64,000 bases of DNA from Triplophysa rosa (taxonomy: Eukaryota > Chordata > Actinopteri > Cypriniformes > Nemacheilidae). Below, one piece after another: positions 13,923-27,040 of the stretch; the first letter of the stretch is position 1, and each line of letters starts with the position of its first letter. Made by a program: the position numbers and the translations under genes. Location of the stretch: positions 31,869,174 to 31,933,173 of the forward strand of contig NC_079890.1 in assembly GCF_024868665.1 (NCBI RefSeq). The letters run 5' to 3'. The notes beneath the pieces are model-generated. The model was not told the DNA's origin. It saw only the letters and a list, made by a program, of their open reading frames with translations, and did not search any database.

Positions 13923-14392
13923 GGGGTCTCGTTTATAAAATTTTGCGTAGAAACCATCCTAAGTTTGATTTTACGATCATTTCTCAAATGCATACGTGTG
14001 ATTCATAGAACGAACGTACGCACAGAAAAAAAGGGGGTACGCCTCTCCTTCAGATGTGAAATCTATAAATCGCAAATAGTCTTGAAATTGCGCTCAGCTA
14101 AACATTTTCAAATCTCTGCCTTTTAACGGTGTCTAATTAATATCATTGATATATAAAAGAGCACCTCTCACCGTCCAAATCCTTTATGAGCAGCAAGAAT
14201 GACTAATATTTACAAAAACCTGCAGCACTCGAACAAGCAAAAGTGCGTAGGTCTGCTCAGACCCTGACGTGGCACTAAGCACTTTTACACATCAAAGACC
14301 GTTTTTATAAATCTGAATGTTGTTGTGGATTTTTCCGTACACACACGCTACGATCAAATCTGTGCATATGAAAGCTTTATAAATGAGGCCCC
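13923..14392. mobile_element. Non-autonomous DNA element with GGGGYCTCRTTTATAAA termini
   Basis: Terminal inverted repeats GGGGTCTCGTTTATAAA (13923-13939) and TTTATAAATGAGGCCCC (14376-14392) bound 470 bases without coding capacity. Inner words such as TTTTGCGTAGAAA and GTACGCACAGAAAAA recur in fish MITEs as I remember them. The superfamily is not certain and no clear target duplication is seen. Confidence 0.65.
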
Positions 14393-14429
14393 AGGTCTTT
14401 TCTACGCACTTGTTACATATACACTATAT

Positions 14430-15178
14430 AAAAAATAGTTTAACTTTGGTTTGAGAAGTGGGGGGGACACAAAATGGGGGTAAATCGTTTCCTATCACAA
14501 ATTCAAAATACCTATGTTTTGCATTGTTTTTGATTGTTTAAATTGATTAAACCATGAAATCAAAAGGTGTTTTTATTGTGTAGCAAAAGTTGATGTTCAT
14601 GAAGGGGGAAAATGCGAGTATTGACTGAGAAACGGAGGAAAACATGGCTTGTAAACCTGAATCTGCGGTCGGAAGGAGACGAGCCGGATGACTTTCTAAA
14701 ATGCTTAACGAGGTTTAACGTACCTAAACAACGACCAGGGAAGCCCACGTTACTGTCAAGCCTTGTCACAAACACTAGCTGCTGTTAAAAAAATGAGTCC
14801 TTATGAAACGAAAAAAGTAATAAATCATGCGTTACGTGTTTCTTCCCCATAGAAGTCCATTTTAAGTAAACAGCTTAACATAGACTATCGAAACAACGAC
14901 CATGTAAAAACAATTTTCTATTAAATTCAAATCAAAACCACGTGATTGAAAAAACAATCTTTCAGTGATCTATTTTTAGAATGTGCACGCGACGCGCGCA
15001 TCAACACAGGCAGACTCTCTGTGTCCTGCTCGTTCCTAGTACTTCTCCGTTTCGATGACGGCGTGTGGTTAAAAAATCATTACAAACAAATTTGAAAGTG
15101 AAGGGGACACGAACGGGATTTTGAAAGGTGCGGGGGACATGCCCCCCCTGTCCCCAGTGGAAATTACACCCCTGTATA
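14430..15178. repeat. Unclassified repeat-like segment
   Basis: It is bounded by G-rich GGGGGGGACACAAAATGGGG on the left and GGGGGACATGCCCCCC followed by AAATTACACCCCTG on the right, which suggests a transposon with C/G-rich ends. No protein similarity was recognised. Confidence 0.35.
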
Positions 15179-15645
15179 TCAGAATCAGAATCAGAAGAGC
15201 TTTATTGCCAAGTGTGCTTGCACACACAAGGAATTTTCTTTGGTGTTGGAAGCTTCTAGTACAGACATTCAACACAATGACAATACAAAATAATAAGATT
15301 TACAGTCTAAAAGATTCTAAATTGTGCATATATAAAATAAAGACTATTTTACAGAAAATGGGGGATAATAACATATAAGAGACATTGTACAGGGTAGTAT
15401 ATGGTAGAATAAACATATTAACAGATTGTATGTACACTTGTGCAAATGGATAATATAGTAAGTAGAGGTAGTGTTATATACATGTATAAATAAAATGTAG
15501 ATATAATAAGGCACTGTAGTGCACACTATAGGAGTAGTGGAAGTGGAATATTGCTCTTAAGGAGCAGTTATCTGTTTAGGAGGGAGATTGCCTGGGGGAA
15601 GAAGCTGCTTCTGTGTCTGGAAGTCCTGGTGTTTGGTGCTCTAAA
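15179..15645 (-). mobile_element. LINE 3' end (CR1/L2/Rex-like), minus strand
   Basis: TCAGAATCAGAATCAGAAGAGCTTTATTGCC at the left is, on the minus strand, a LINE tail with its terminal short repeat. GGGAGATTGCCTGGGGGAAG and CTGTGTCTGGAAGTCCTGG mark the inner 3' region. It is cut off by the next element at about 15645. Confidence 0.75.
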
Positions 15646-15925
15646 GCGCTAAAATAGCACTAAAAGTGGTTCTTTCCTCGTAATCATATGGGAACCACTT
15701 TTAGTGCTATATAGCTTCAGTGGTTGTTCAGAGGTTCTTTGGGTGACCGAGGTGCTATACTGTATAGCACCGTTTCCGTATAAAGAACCTGTTAAGCCCC
15801 TGTATGGTTCTTCATATTCCACCAGAATATGGTTCTATATAGCACTAAAAGTGATTCCCCTATGATTACTAGCCAAGAACCCCTTTTAGTGCTATATAGC
15901 AGCACTATTTTTTTTTTTAGAGTGT
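15646..15925. mobile_element. Palindromic MITE (GGTTCTATATAGCACTAAAAG family)
   Basis: The word AGCACTAAAAGTGGTTC and its reverse GAACCACTTTTAGTGCT occur repeatedly, with outer ends CTCTAAA and TTTAGAGTG. Multiple inverted copies would fold the whole element. It has no coding capacity. Confidence 0.75.
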
Positions 15926-17919
15926 AGAGCTGTTTTATTCAAAACGCATTTAAGAAAATATATAGAATATTAGCCCAATCAATGTACATAATACATGTAG
16001 ATTGATATTTAAAGGTTTTTTATATTTCTTTTCACTGAGATTTGAATATAAAAATAAAATCAAACGTAAAAATGAAAAAAACAAGATGGATTAGCAGATT
16101 ACCTCAAAAATCAGTAGATATCACTGTTATTTCATAATGTTGTCAACACTTTCTCTGACAAGCAGACGTAACCAGACCTATATACCCTATATATATACGT
16201 ATATGAAATATTTATAAAGAACTTCATTTAGAAAAAAATTTGGTACTTGGCTAGAATAATCTGGACCTCATTTAGTTATATGAGCCACTTATGAGAAAGA
16301 TGTAAATTATAATTAATAGCAGCAGCCCCAACCGAGAAGAAAACATTGGTATGTTAGTCGTGAGCGGGCGTACGGTTAGAGGCCCAGTAGAGGGGAAGCA
16401 GTGAGGTCTAAAATAAGCAGCTCATTATACAGCGTGTATGCTAACACTGTCACTTTTCAGCATGACAGGAAACAGTTAATATGTCGCAGAACAAATATCA
16501 TCATCTTAAGAAAACACTTTATTGGCATGTGTATAGCGTGGAAGCTGCTCAGTACCTTGTAAGTACTCTTGAGGATTTGACTTATCTGCCAAAGTCATTA
16601 TCCTTCTATTTGCACTGCAGATATTTTCATGGAGATCTGATTATCACATATTCTGTTTTTTTAATTAAACTGTTTTGGTACGTTCCCGGGACCCAGGCCT
16701 GTGTTTTATGAAGTGCTATTCGAGTGCACAGCAGCTCAGGGAACTTTACCTTGTGTGCACTAAGGGTTAATGCTACAGACATCTTCCACTGAGCTTTGGT
16801 AGCAGCTGCCAAGGTTAAATAAGGTGATAGCAAATTGTTTACTTGTTGAAAACTTCTATCAAGTTTGGCTGGTTTGTCATTAGGCCTGCCCACTTTAGAG
16901 AGCTGGGAGGTTTGTATAAATTCTGCTAGTGGCGTATTATCAGTCAGCCTTGCAAATGGAGTGATAACATCCAATAAAAAAGATAAGTTATTGCCTTTGT
17001 TTCAGCCCTCCCTTCTCAGAGCAGGCACTCAAGACCTTTTAATAACAAAGACGAGTTTGTCAAAGAGCAGCCAGAGACCACGGCTAATAAAAATCAAAGC
17101 TAATCCGAGGAGTTACCGTTCACCCAGCTCGCCTGAAGACTCTCTTGTGAAATTGAACGGTTTGAGTCTACATTCGAGAGTGATCTAATCCACCCTCATT
17201 GCTTCTGTGTTGCGCCTGAGTTTTGGAACACAACTGTGTTTTGTTGTTGTGTTTATGACCTAGTTTCTGTTAAACAGGCTCTAATAAGACGCTTGACAGA
17301 GGCGGTACAGCTACTTTCAACTATCTGCTCCTGACCACGTGAGCCAAAGAGTCAACCTCTTTACCAGGAACATGGAGTTGCTCACTTTGTATGACCAAGA
17401 ATTTACAGCCTGGTGAAATGACATGAGCAATGATGATTATGAATGGTCCTGTTTCAGGATTCTGGAGTTATAGGTCTGGAAAACAGGGAACCCTAAAGAT
17501 GATGTCCTCAAGCCCAATTCGTACTGTGAGGTCTTCATGTTGTTAGATACCCATGGCAGATGAGTTCCTTCATCTGGTTTTATGAAGACGGGGGTTAATC
17601 TGTAGTAAAACAGAAAAGAGCTCCTTTACGAGGTGCTAATGGTCTGTTAATGCAAAGGAACCAATTCATTTACCAGCTTGTTTATTTACTGCCTATCGTG
17701 GTAGACCTCTATTCAGGCCATGGAAAGAATGTTGACAGGTTAAGCACCCCCTAATGAGAGCAGGCTGACAGCAGTCCCTTAGCAGTTCATATACTTTCCT
17801 GTGTACCAATACATGTGAATGCTATCGAAAGATTTCTGTGGCACATGCTTTAAATATGACTCTTGTCATATTTGTCATACTTTCTACACTAAAAACTGTT
17901 ATACCCAAAGATTAATCCT

Positions 17920-18123
17920 TTAAAGGATAGGTCGTCCAGAAATGTCATTCCAAACCTTTCTTGTCTTCTGCAGAACACAAAAGAAGATATTTTGAAGAAC
18001 GTTGGTAACCAAACCACTCCACTGGCTTCCATTGCATGGACACAAAACCACTAATACATCTAATAAACCACATATGAGTGTATAAATGACAGAATTTCTG
18101 TTTTTGGATATACTATCCCTTTA
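17920..18123. mobile_element. MITE of the same family, shortened
   Basis: Begins TTTAAAGGATAGGTCGTCC, contains CTGCAGAACACAAAAGAAG and GGTAACCAAACCACTCC, and ends TACTATCCCTTTA. It lacks most of the right arm. Confidence 0.75.
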
Positions 18124-21100
18124 CATTTCAGTTGGTGAAGCACACCCTGTTCTTGTAGGACTATCTGCACCTTGATTCTGCTATCTTAACCCGATAGTAT
18201 CCATTTCCTTTTTTCAAAGACTTTTGTCTGTAGATGTGCAGGTTTTGTTTACAACACACCGTAACTCAATGCCACTCCAACAGGCCATGGCGTTACTCAA
18301 TTAGTTGCCTACTTGTCCCGACCACTCTAATGGCTATGGGCAGATACCTTTACAGGCCGCTGTTGTGTTTATGGTTTCCTCTTGTGAAAGTTGTATAAAA
18401 GCGGCGCATGAAACAAGATGTGATTTAGAGAGCCGGTCACAATACGAACGGCTGTGGCTGTCGTTTCCTACCTTTGTGTGGACGAGGGCCCGGGAGGGCG
18501 GCAGCGGATGCACGGCCCCGGGCTTGCCGCTTTGAAGGGGAAGGAAGCTTTGTGTCAAAGGCAACAGCTCTGTTATCTGGGACAGAGACAATCACTGTCA
18601 TAGTAACAGGGTTAGTGACCCATTACAAGTAGATGAGTTTCTTTTATGCAAAGCTAAAGTTTTGGTTTAACTGTGTAACTGTTCTGAAGTTTTGTTTTCT
18701 ACCAGCAAGTCCGAGTGTTTGTTTTTGCTCTGGCTTCTCTGTGTGCAGTATTTTCTAATAACCTTGAGAGAAGCTCGCGCAGGCCCCAGTTCAACGAGTG
18801 CATATGGCATATTTCTCTTCAGCTCGGAGAGACCGCCCCTGCCAGAGGCCCCCACCCAACGTGCACCGAAAGTCACTCAAGTTTTTTTCCTGCCCAAAAA
18901 AAGTACTCCCTGTAGACATGCTATATGGCCTCTCGCAGACCGTCTCCATGAAGAAAATGCATTATGTGTAAAAGGAATTCCATATGGTGACATACGATCT
19001 GTATAATTCCTTCAAATGATAAAAACCCCACCTTGCATGCCCTGTTCTTTGTGCGCTCAGCATGAATAACTTAAATAAAGGCCCTTCCCCCACCGTTTTC
19101 CGTCTGGCTCTGATTTAGCTTTGCTGAGGATGTGTTTTAACTGTACATTTTGCGGTATGATGCTATGGCCTCCAGGGTTTGCCGTAGTGAATGTTTACAA
19201 ATGGAGACTATGGGTGTTCCAGGTGGGGCATGCCAAACTCGAGTGGCTTGGATTGGGGCCACGGAGGGGAAATGTTGCAGCACCTCTGCCAACCGCCTGG
19301 GACTGTGGCCGAAGCCCTGCTGCCCGACGCCTGCCACTGGTGTCTGCGGCGTCATTGAAATTACTTCTAGGGAGCTTTGTAAAAAGTTATCTCATTGAGA
19401 ACAAAATAGTCCTGTGATGCAGCTTTGAAATGCGGGGGTGTATGTACATGTGAATGTTTGCCAGGAGTGTGGATTACTGTGTCGGATCTAGTGGTGGCTC
19501 TTTGATATCCTCTCCAGTTCCCATGATGCAATGGCACATCCAAGCCCAGCGTAGATAACATTTTACGGTCTCTGCAGGGAAGCCTCTCAGAGCGTTCGGG
19601 GAGTATCATTTGAGCATTAGCCTGTAATGTTTTAAAGCAAGATTTATTGTGGGGGGAAACGCATTTCTGTATTTTTGGTGCTTACATTGGTTACAGTCTA
19701 GTTAGGTTTACAGAAGCAGCCCTAATTGGATTGGACACAAAAAATTGCAACTCTTTCCCACACACTGTAAATTTGAAGAGCGTCATGAGTTATAGAACTC
19801 GTAGCGGAGTGTCTAAAACATGTGTTCGTTCCCAGTTTGCTACTAGATTTGTTAGTGCCCCCAGACTAGGCTGACTATTTCAGGGAACGTTTAGCAAAAC
19901 ACATCCAAAGGTGAGTAAAAGAATTTGTTTTCATTGTCATTGATCAATTGATATCGTGTGTTATTGTTTCTACTTGTGCGATGATCATGTGTTGGTTTCT
20001 ACTATTAAACAGCACCGTTGTGATAGAAAAAAAAAGAATATAAACCATAGACCATTGTGGGATAATCAATCTGAAAGCAACAGTCGTGCCGATAGATGTT
20101 CATGTAATGAAACGCTAGCTGATCAAACGTCTCTGTGTTTACAGCAGCGCCATACAGGGCAGGGGGAAAAGGGCAGTAAAAATGTAGCAAGGGTTTTTCC
20201 TCAGAATAATAATGCACGTGATGGTAGCATACCTGGCCCATAAAAATAGCTTAAAAGTGTTCTGGCCCTAAGCATTCTTCTTGAGGTGAAGAGACAGGGC
20301 GTGCCTTTAAGTCTTGATATCCCAACGTGCAGCGGCAACAAAATAGAAACAATGTGTGTGTTGTCTCATACAGTGGCAATGTGTAGGACCGCTGGAGGTC
20401 TTTGAGGGTGCGTTGGGCAGGTTGGGGTCAGTGATGAAAAACTGCATCGGGTCACACCGTGCACAGTGAGGGCTGTTTCATCCACTTGCTTTTCTAGCCT
20501 TTTCTTTGCTTGTTTCCTTGAGTCCTGCCTCTGAACAACGTGTTGTACAAAACGTAAACTCTCTATCTCTCTCATGTTGTTATCAAGGCTATTTTGTTCT
20601 TTGAATGCAGTGCGTGCAGTGTATATTGCCCTACATATGACAACATGCTCATCCTTGACTTGACATTGCTAGAAAAGCAAAATCGGTGTTTGGAGGTTGT
20701 AAGGAAAAGGTGACACGTCTGGTTGTTAAAAAAGTGCCAAGTCCTTCACAGTTAGGTCAAGCAGACAGTTGCAGCGAATGGAGGAAGTGGCAGGAAAGAA
20801 AAAACAACAGGAGAAGAAAAAATGGATGGACGGGAAATTCCTGAGCCGGCTCTTGGAAAAGCTGAGTGTTGGGACTAAGAGCTCCGTCCGCCACTTCATT
20901 CTTATGAAGGGGAGGCTACATGGATCACACAAAGGAGCTCTTATGCGATTAACATGTGAACTTGGCTTTTGAGGTCAAGTGAACAAAAACCGTGAACTAA
21001 CATCTCAGGCCTCCCAACGCTGCCTTGCGCCCTCCCTTCTTTCTCTTAACCCTTCCCCAGCCTCTCTTACCGCTCTGTCCTTCAGAATGCGTCTGCTGGG

Positions 21101-22419
21101 TGGTTTGTTAAGAAATACCACCTTTGTAGGTGCAGGGGAATTAACAGGCCTCCTCTGAATTAGGCGGCATGACAGCGGGGCATTGTTCTTCATATCATTT
21201 TAGTGTTTTGGCAACTTGCCCTAAAAAACTAAACTGCACACAAAGGCCTTTGCATTCCAGCCCCTAAAGCGAGGGAGGGCGGCCGTTGCCACACTGCACA
21301 GGAATGCCTGCTGTAACTCTTATTCTAGACAACGTGTGATTATAAAATTTGTGACACTGTTTGCACTTTTTTGATGGCCTTGTAAGTTGTTCATAAAGCT
21401 TCCTTTCATCTCTGTACATGTTTACTGAGAAAAAAGAAAACCTAATTTCGAACATTTTCAAAGAATTATGGGAAAGCTAATTCTGTCTTGATGTGTACAT
21501 GAGTAGGGCATTTCTACAGGGCGTCATTATCTTAGGAGTGATTCACAGGTTACAGGATGAAGACAAAGCTGTTTGCATAACAGGTCTGTTATTAGAAGCG
21601 TTCCTTGTTTCTAGCCAGGGCCCCATTCCTTAATGCCAGGCTTTGTGTAAAATTGTTTATGGTTTTAGAACAACAGAATCTGAAATTCATTTAGCGGTTT
21701 CTTCTCTCACCATTGCCCGTATAACCGAGCGCTGGAGCCAAACCACATGTTACTGTTGAAGCCCAAGGCCGCCCTGGCAAGCCAAAGAAGCACATGGAGG
21801 ATTTGCCTGCCTGAGCGTCTGCCAGGGAAGAGGGATCCTGCCACGTGAATTATGGGATTGTGTCTCTCCATTCTGGTGGGCTTCTTTAAGATTGTTAGAT
21901 ACCTGCTGCGGAGGGACCGGTCAATTGGCCGATCGCCTGCTGACCTTGCGGCACTCGTGTGCAGTCTTCAGAGTGTTGAGAGAGAGCCGCCTTTATTATG
22001 CTGGTGTTAATCATCAACAACTGGCTTTCTGATGCTCTTCACAGCTAAGGCTTTGTCAGGGGAACACCATCCTTCCTCTGCAAGCTATTTCACACTTATG
22101 CTACATTTCCATGATGGGAAAATGTCATATATCATACATTCATATGTGTCATACAATGTTTGGTTCAGATTTAAATATGACAAAAATCTCAAGCATTTAC
22201 AGAAGATGATTGATATAATTGCCTCATAAAACAATGACTCATAGTGATGGAGGGCAAATATCAAAAGATGGAAATCTTTTGGTCACAGGTTTAAAGGTTT
22301 AAATCTTTCGAGGTTCCTTATATACCTTTAGCTTAACTTGGTCATTTAAAGCGTGGTAAAGTATTTAAGAGTATTAACTGGGGATGTTCTTAGACCTTAT
22401 GTCCAAAAAGTCTCTAGAG

Positions 22420-22612
22420 CAGGGGTGTCCAATGTCGGTCCTGGAGGGCCACTGTCCTACAGAGTTTAGCTCCAACTTGGCTCAACACACCTGTTTGGAA
22501 GTTTCTAGTCTGCTTTGTGAGACCTTGATTAGCTGTTCAGGTGTGTTTGATTAGGGTTGAAGCTAAACTTTGCAGGACACTGGCCCTCCAGGACTGACTT
22601 TGGACACCCCTG
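22420..22612. mobile_element. 193-bp palindromic hAT MITE with perfect target duplication
   Basis: Termini CAGGGGTGTCCAA and TTGGACACCCCTG are inverted repeats; the inner GTCCTGGAGGGCCACTGTCC mirrors the other arm. The 8-bp direct repeat CTCTAGAG flanks it at 22412-22419 and 22613-22620, the target size of hAT transposons. Intact ends and an exact duplication suggest a relatively recent insertion. Confidence 0.9.
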
Positions 22613-25600
22613 CTCTAGAGGCTTAATTCAGAACTTTGTTGCACCGTTCATTTCCCAGATACTTGTAAATGACACAGAGGTAACTGAGCAGGTGTATGGG
22701 GTTGTATAGGACAAGAACTGTGTGCTGTAAGATGAACAATTTCTGCAGGGAGCTGATGGATTCAGGCCTCACACTCTGAAGACTTTCAATGTTATTATAA
22801 TGAGGTATATTATTGAAAAGCCATTCAAGTCTTCAGATAATAGATGACATGATGAGCTTGAATAAGTTATTTTCAAAGATTCACTTATAATGGTCCAACC
22901 TGAACTAACTCTTGATACATGCTATCGTATCCCAGAACTTATAATAGCTTGCATGCTTGACAAGCCTGTTGACTGTTAATCAGGGGACTAGACTAAGCAT
23001 ACTGAGATTTATATTCTACATTTTATTAAGAAGACAGTTTATTAGAGTTCTGTTGCACCTGCAGCATCTATTTTAGCTCAGGCAATTTTTTTTGAATTGA
23101 AATTAGTGGTGTCATAGCACTATAAAAGTGCTTAGACATCTGCTGGCTATGGTTGGGAGTCCGTTTTATGTTTGTAATGACACATTAAACTCAGTGTTTC
23201 CCTCCGTCTTGTTCCAAAAGCGAGTGCCAGTAGAGCAGGCTAAATGAGCGCATGCTTGGTTCCTTTGTCTGTTTCGGGCCAAGATCTCGCCTTAGATGTG
23301 GCATTATATGATCCAATAATTCCCTCAACATCCTAATTAGGTTGTGGGTGGGTGTGTGTGTGTATGGGTGCTAAACAGTGGCTGTCTGTCGCCTCTGGCC
23401 CATCTGGAGAGAGGCCATACTTGGGTACTACTACTCTACTGTGCTGGCACATTGCCCCGCCTCCTCATGCTTGAGCTGATACCCCATTGGCCGTCACCGC
23501 TAACGGAAGCTTGGCTATCAGCTGAGGTTGGCACTGTGATGCCTCGCAGCTCAAAGAAATTCGGTTGCATAAGGGATGTTGGTGTGTGTGCTCTTTTTAC
23601 CATGTGTCCCAGTTTGTTCATCCTAAGTAGTATGCAAGGTTAGAATTAGTATGTTGAAATAGCAAGACCAAGTTGCCTATGGGGATCAGTGCATCTGTGA
23701 AGTGATAAACTTTTTGTGGTGTATGGCCAAAGTTTCCACTACAGTTTTTAAATGCATGAATGTAAACAACATGTATCCAGTTTTGATGTATGTCCCGATA
23801 CTGGCATAAAAGGAATCTTTTGCTGCACACTCAAAAGTATGCACTTGTTCATAATTAGCAAAGTACATACTTCTAATGTGTCATATTAATTAGGATGCAG
23901 CCCTTGTTTTCATAAATATGAGAAGAATTGGCAAAGACCTTCGCCAGAAATGTGTCCTTGACTGCTTTCCACTTTATTACAAATGTAATAAAAACCCTAC
24001 CGTCTCATTGTTGTTTCACAAACCACAGAAACCCCCGAGGAGTCATGCTAGCATGGTTTAAGTTTGCTTCAATATGCAAATGTGTCACCTCAAGTAAACT
24101 GCTAGCATAAATCGAACAGTACAGTGCATTTTGATACTTCAGAGTAATAATTGCCTCACTTGTCTGATTTTGTATCTTTCAACGTGTCATTATTTTGTTC
24201 GTGCAGACATAGCTTAAAGGAGTGTAACTGCACATCGTGTGCAACAAAAGTACACTTATTACGACATGTCCTGACAGTGGAGGGATAGCGAAGCGGTTAA
24301 ACAGGATTTCTTCTCACACTGCAAGTATGTCAGTGTGCATGCAAGGAGTTGCAAAAGCAATGCCAATTTTGTTTTCTCAGTTTCAGCGTATGGGAACACA
24401 GATCTGGTGTTCATGAAACACAGAAACAGCATTAAGAGAATATTGCTTTAGATTGTTATTGATGGTTAGTTCCTCAAATGCAGTGTTCAGTACATCAAGT
24501 GAAAAGTTCATTCTTGCCAGGACTTGCTCCGTGTAAGATGACACTTTCGCACAAACAAACGTTTGTTCTTAGCCTGCACTCACTTGTGATAAGGTGCACG
24601 TGGTTTAGGGTTTTGCACTGAACTTAATTAGTTTCCTCGAACACATTTTCTCACTACAGTCGACTGCTACTGTTCACAAACATGCTTCACGTAGCCATTG
24701 GCCTCCTGTTGTGTCATTCATAACAATCTCTCTCTCTCTTGCTTTTTCTTGTCCTTCATTCCTCTCAATCCATTCCCCTCCCCATATCTCCGCCTCTTAA
24801 CTACTTGTGTGGAGTTAATGGACTGTTTTGGCTGGGCTCCAACCACTGAGTGTCACCTCATTAGTGTTCCTCTCGACAGGAGCTACGTACGACAGAATGT
24901 CATTGGTTCTCCCTTCTCCCACCCCCCGTCTGTAGAACCCTGTATGAATGGGAAAATGTGCATGCATAATTGAATCTATAGTCTCAGTCTCTCCATTCCT
25001 CCCTTCCTCATGACGGCTACAAAAAGGCTTGGACGTTTGCCACATCCTGGGTCTCCGAGCACACTCATGCAAATGGCCGTCCACTCGGCCAATCAAACGA
25101 CAATGCGAACAGAAGTGATACGCTGTCAGGGGGAAATTCAGAGAGGTTCGGTCGACACTTGTCAACGTATTGATGTGCACTATGACGAAGTTCCACGGCC
25201 CCTTTGGAAAGAAAGTGTGACAAAAGGTTTTCTGTCAAAACCTAGAGCTTGTAAGGACAGACACAGCAGTTGTGACCGAGTTTGATTTGATAGGCCCTCT
25301 ATAGACTTCTTTTGTCGCCAAGGTTGAAAACGCACAACAAACAGAGGGCTGTCACAGCAGTCCAGTCATTTTCAATGTGACGGATGAGCCACCCTGAGTT
25401 CAGTGTTGCGCTGACATGGGAACATGTGTATATCAGAGATCTCTGCATGATGCGGTGTGCGTCTCCATCATTGGGTGTGCTTTATGCCTGCAGGTCTTTA
25501 TTAACATGGAGCGTCGCTGTGTGTTATTGTTGAGACGTGTGCCTGAAGTTGTGTGTGTGTGTGAGTACAGTGCCCTGAGTGACTTGTTTTTCCAGACACT

Positions 25601-25642
25601 TCTTTTATTTTCACCTTTTCTGAGCCGACAGAAGGCAGTCTG

Positions 25643-25666
25643 AAACACACACACACACACACACAG
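25643..25666. repeat. (AC)n microsatellite
   Basis: About 12 AC units, followed by pyrimidine-rich DNA to about 25850. Confidence 0.9.
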
Positions 25667-26044
25667 TTTCTCCTTTGTTTCACTCTTGTTCTCTCTCGCT
25701 CTCCCTAGTTTGTCGTAGCTCAATACAACCCACTTCTATTTAACAGGCCGTCCTGTCTCTACCATTGTTCTCACCATCTTTTCAACTCTCTGTCTCTTTT
25801 TCCCACCCCCTTTCTTTCTCTCTTTCTGCTGCACCTCTCATTCATCCCCAGAGACTGACTTTAGCTTCCCCTCTTCACGTCTGCAATCAAGTGCTTGAGC
25901 TCGGCCGAGAAACGGAGGCCAGCGTTAATGTGTGGATGTGTGGCTTGGGAGAAACTTTTCTATTTTCTATTTTCTTGGAAATGATCAGGGGGTGCGTCCA
26001 TGAGTATGCGAGCTTTGGTTCAGTTTTCACACCCTGGCAGTTAG

Positions 26045-26990
26045 GGATGCACCGAAACGAAAATTCTTGGCCGAAGCCAAACATGATGTGAAACTCTTGG
26101 CCGAAGGCCGAATAATACCGAACACCGAACATGGTTTTTTGCATTTCTTCTATTTATTAAGCTATTTTTTTCACTATTGCACAAACTGAATAGTCAAAAT
26201 GTGCTTTTAATAATTTGTCTTACTTTTCAATAAAATACAATACAACTTAATATAAAATTGAGCAAAACAAAGTAAATTCAAACAAAAAATTGAGCCCTCT
26301 CCCTTCATGAATAGCCTATATTAATTAGGCCTATAACTGAATGTAATGTAAATTACTCTGAACCCCTACAACAAAACACTTCATTAAAAAGTGTCATTCC
26401 ACATTAGGCCATAAGCTAAAATACGAATAAACTAAAACTGTTGGATTATTATAGGCTACATTGCAAAATGATTTGAAAAAAAAACATCCAATGCAAGCAA
26501 TTCTGACTGATGCTGACTGACAACCATTTCGGTTCACGTCTCTCCTCCAAACTCCGCCCACAAAAGCTGACAGTTCTCTCAGAAGGTGCACAGAACATAC
26601 TTTGACAAGTTGTTTAGTACAGGGAACTGTGTGCACGCGACCACTGTATGATGTCAAAGGATGTCGCGAGCGGCGGGACTACTGTCAGACAGTCGCTAAA
26701 GTTACCGACCGGTAAAGACGCTTTCATTTGGAAATTTACTTCCGTGCGGCAAGTCCCGTGCTGTGACTTTCTCTGACACTTTAAAATGCTCCACACACGC
26801 GCACACACACACACACACATGCACTACCAAAATGTTTGCGGCAGTAATAAAGTGCACGCGTGTCTCTCTCTCTCTCTCTCTCTCTGCGCTGGTTGCTGCT
26901 TGATCGTATCACGAGTCATGTTCGGTGAAATTTATTCGGCCATTTCACACATTCGGCCGAACACCGAACTTGCGGAACATTCGGTGCATG
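26045..26990. mobile_element. hAT-like non-autonomous element with GGGATGCACCGAA ends
   Basis: The left end, AGGGATGCACCGAAACGAAAA, and the right end, ACATTCGGTGCA, are inverted repeats, and GGCCGAA/TTCGGCC words recur at both sides. TGGCAGT occurs just outside both ends, suggesting a hAT target duplication, although the right terminus lacks the expected CCCT. The interior includes CA and TC runs. No transposase was seen. Confidence 0.65.

Positions 26991-26993
<3 letters not shown>

Positions 26994-27037
<44 letters not shown>
26994..27037. repeat. (GT)22 microsatellite abutting a hAT-like element
   Basis: A pure GT run that begins within or directly after the element's probable target duplication. 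Confidence 0.9.
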
Positions 27038-27040
<3 letters not shown>

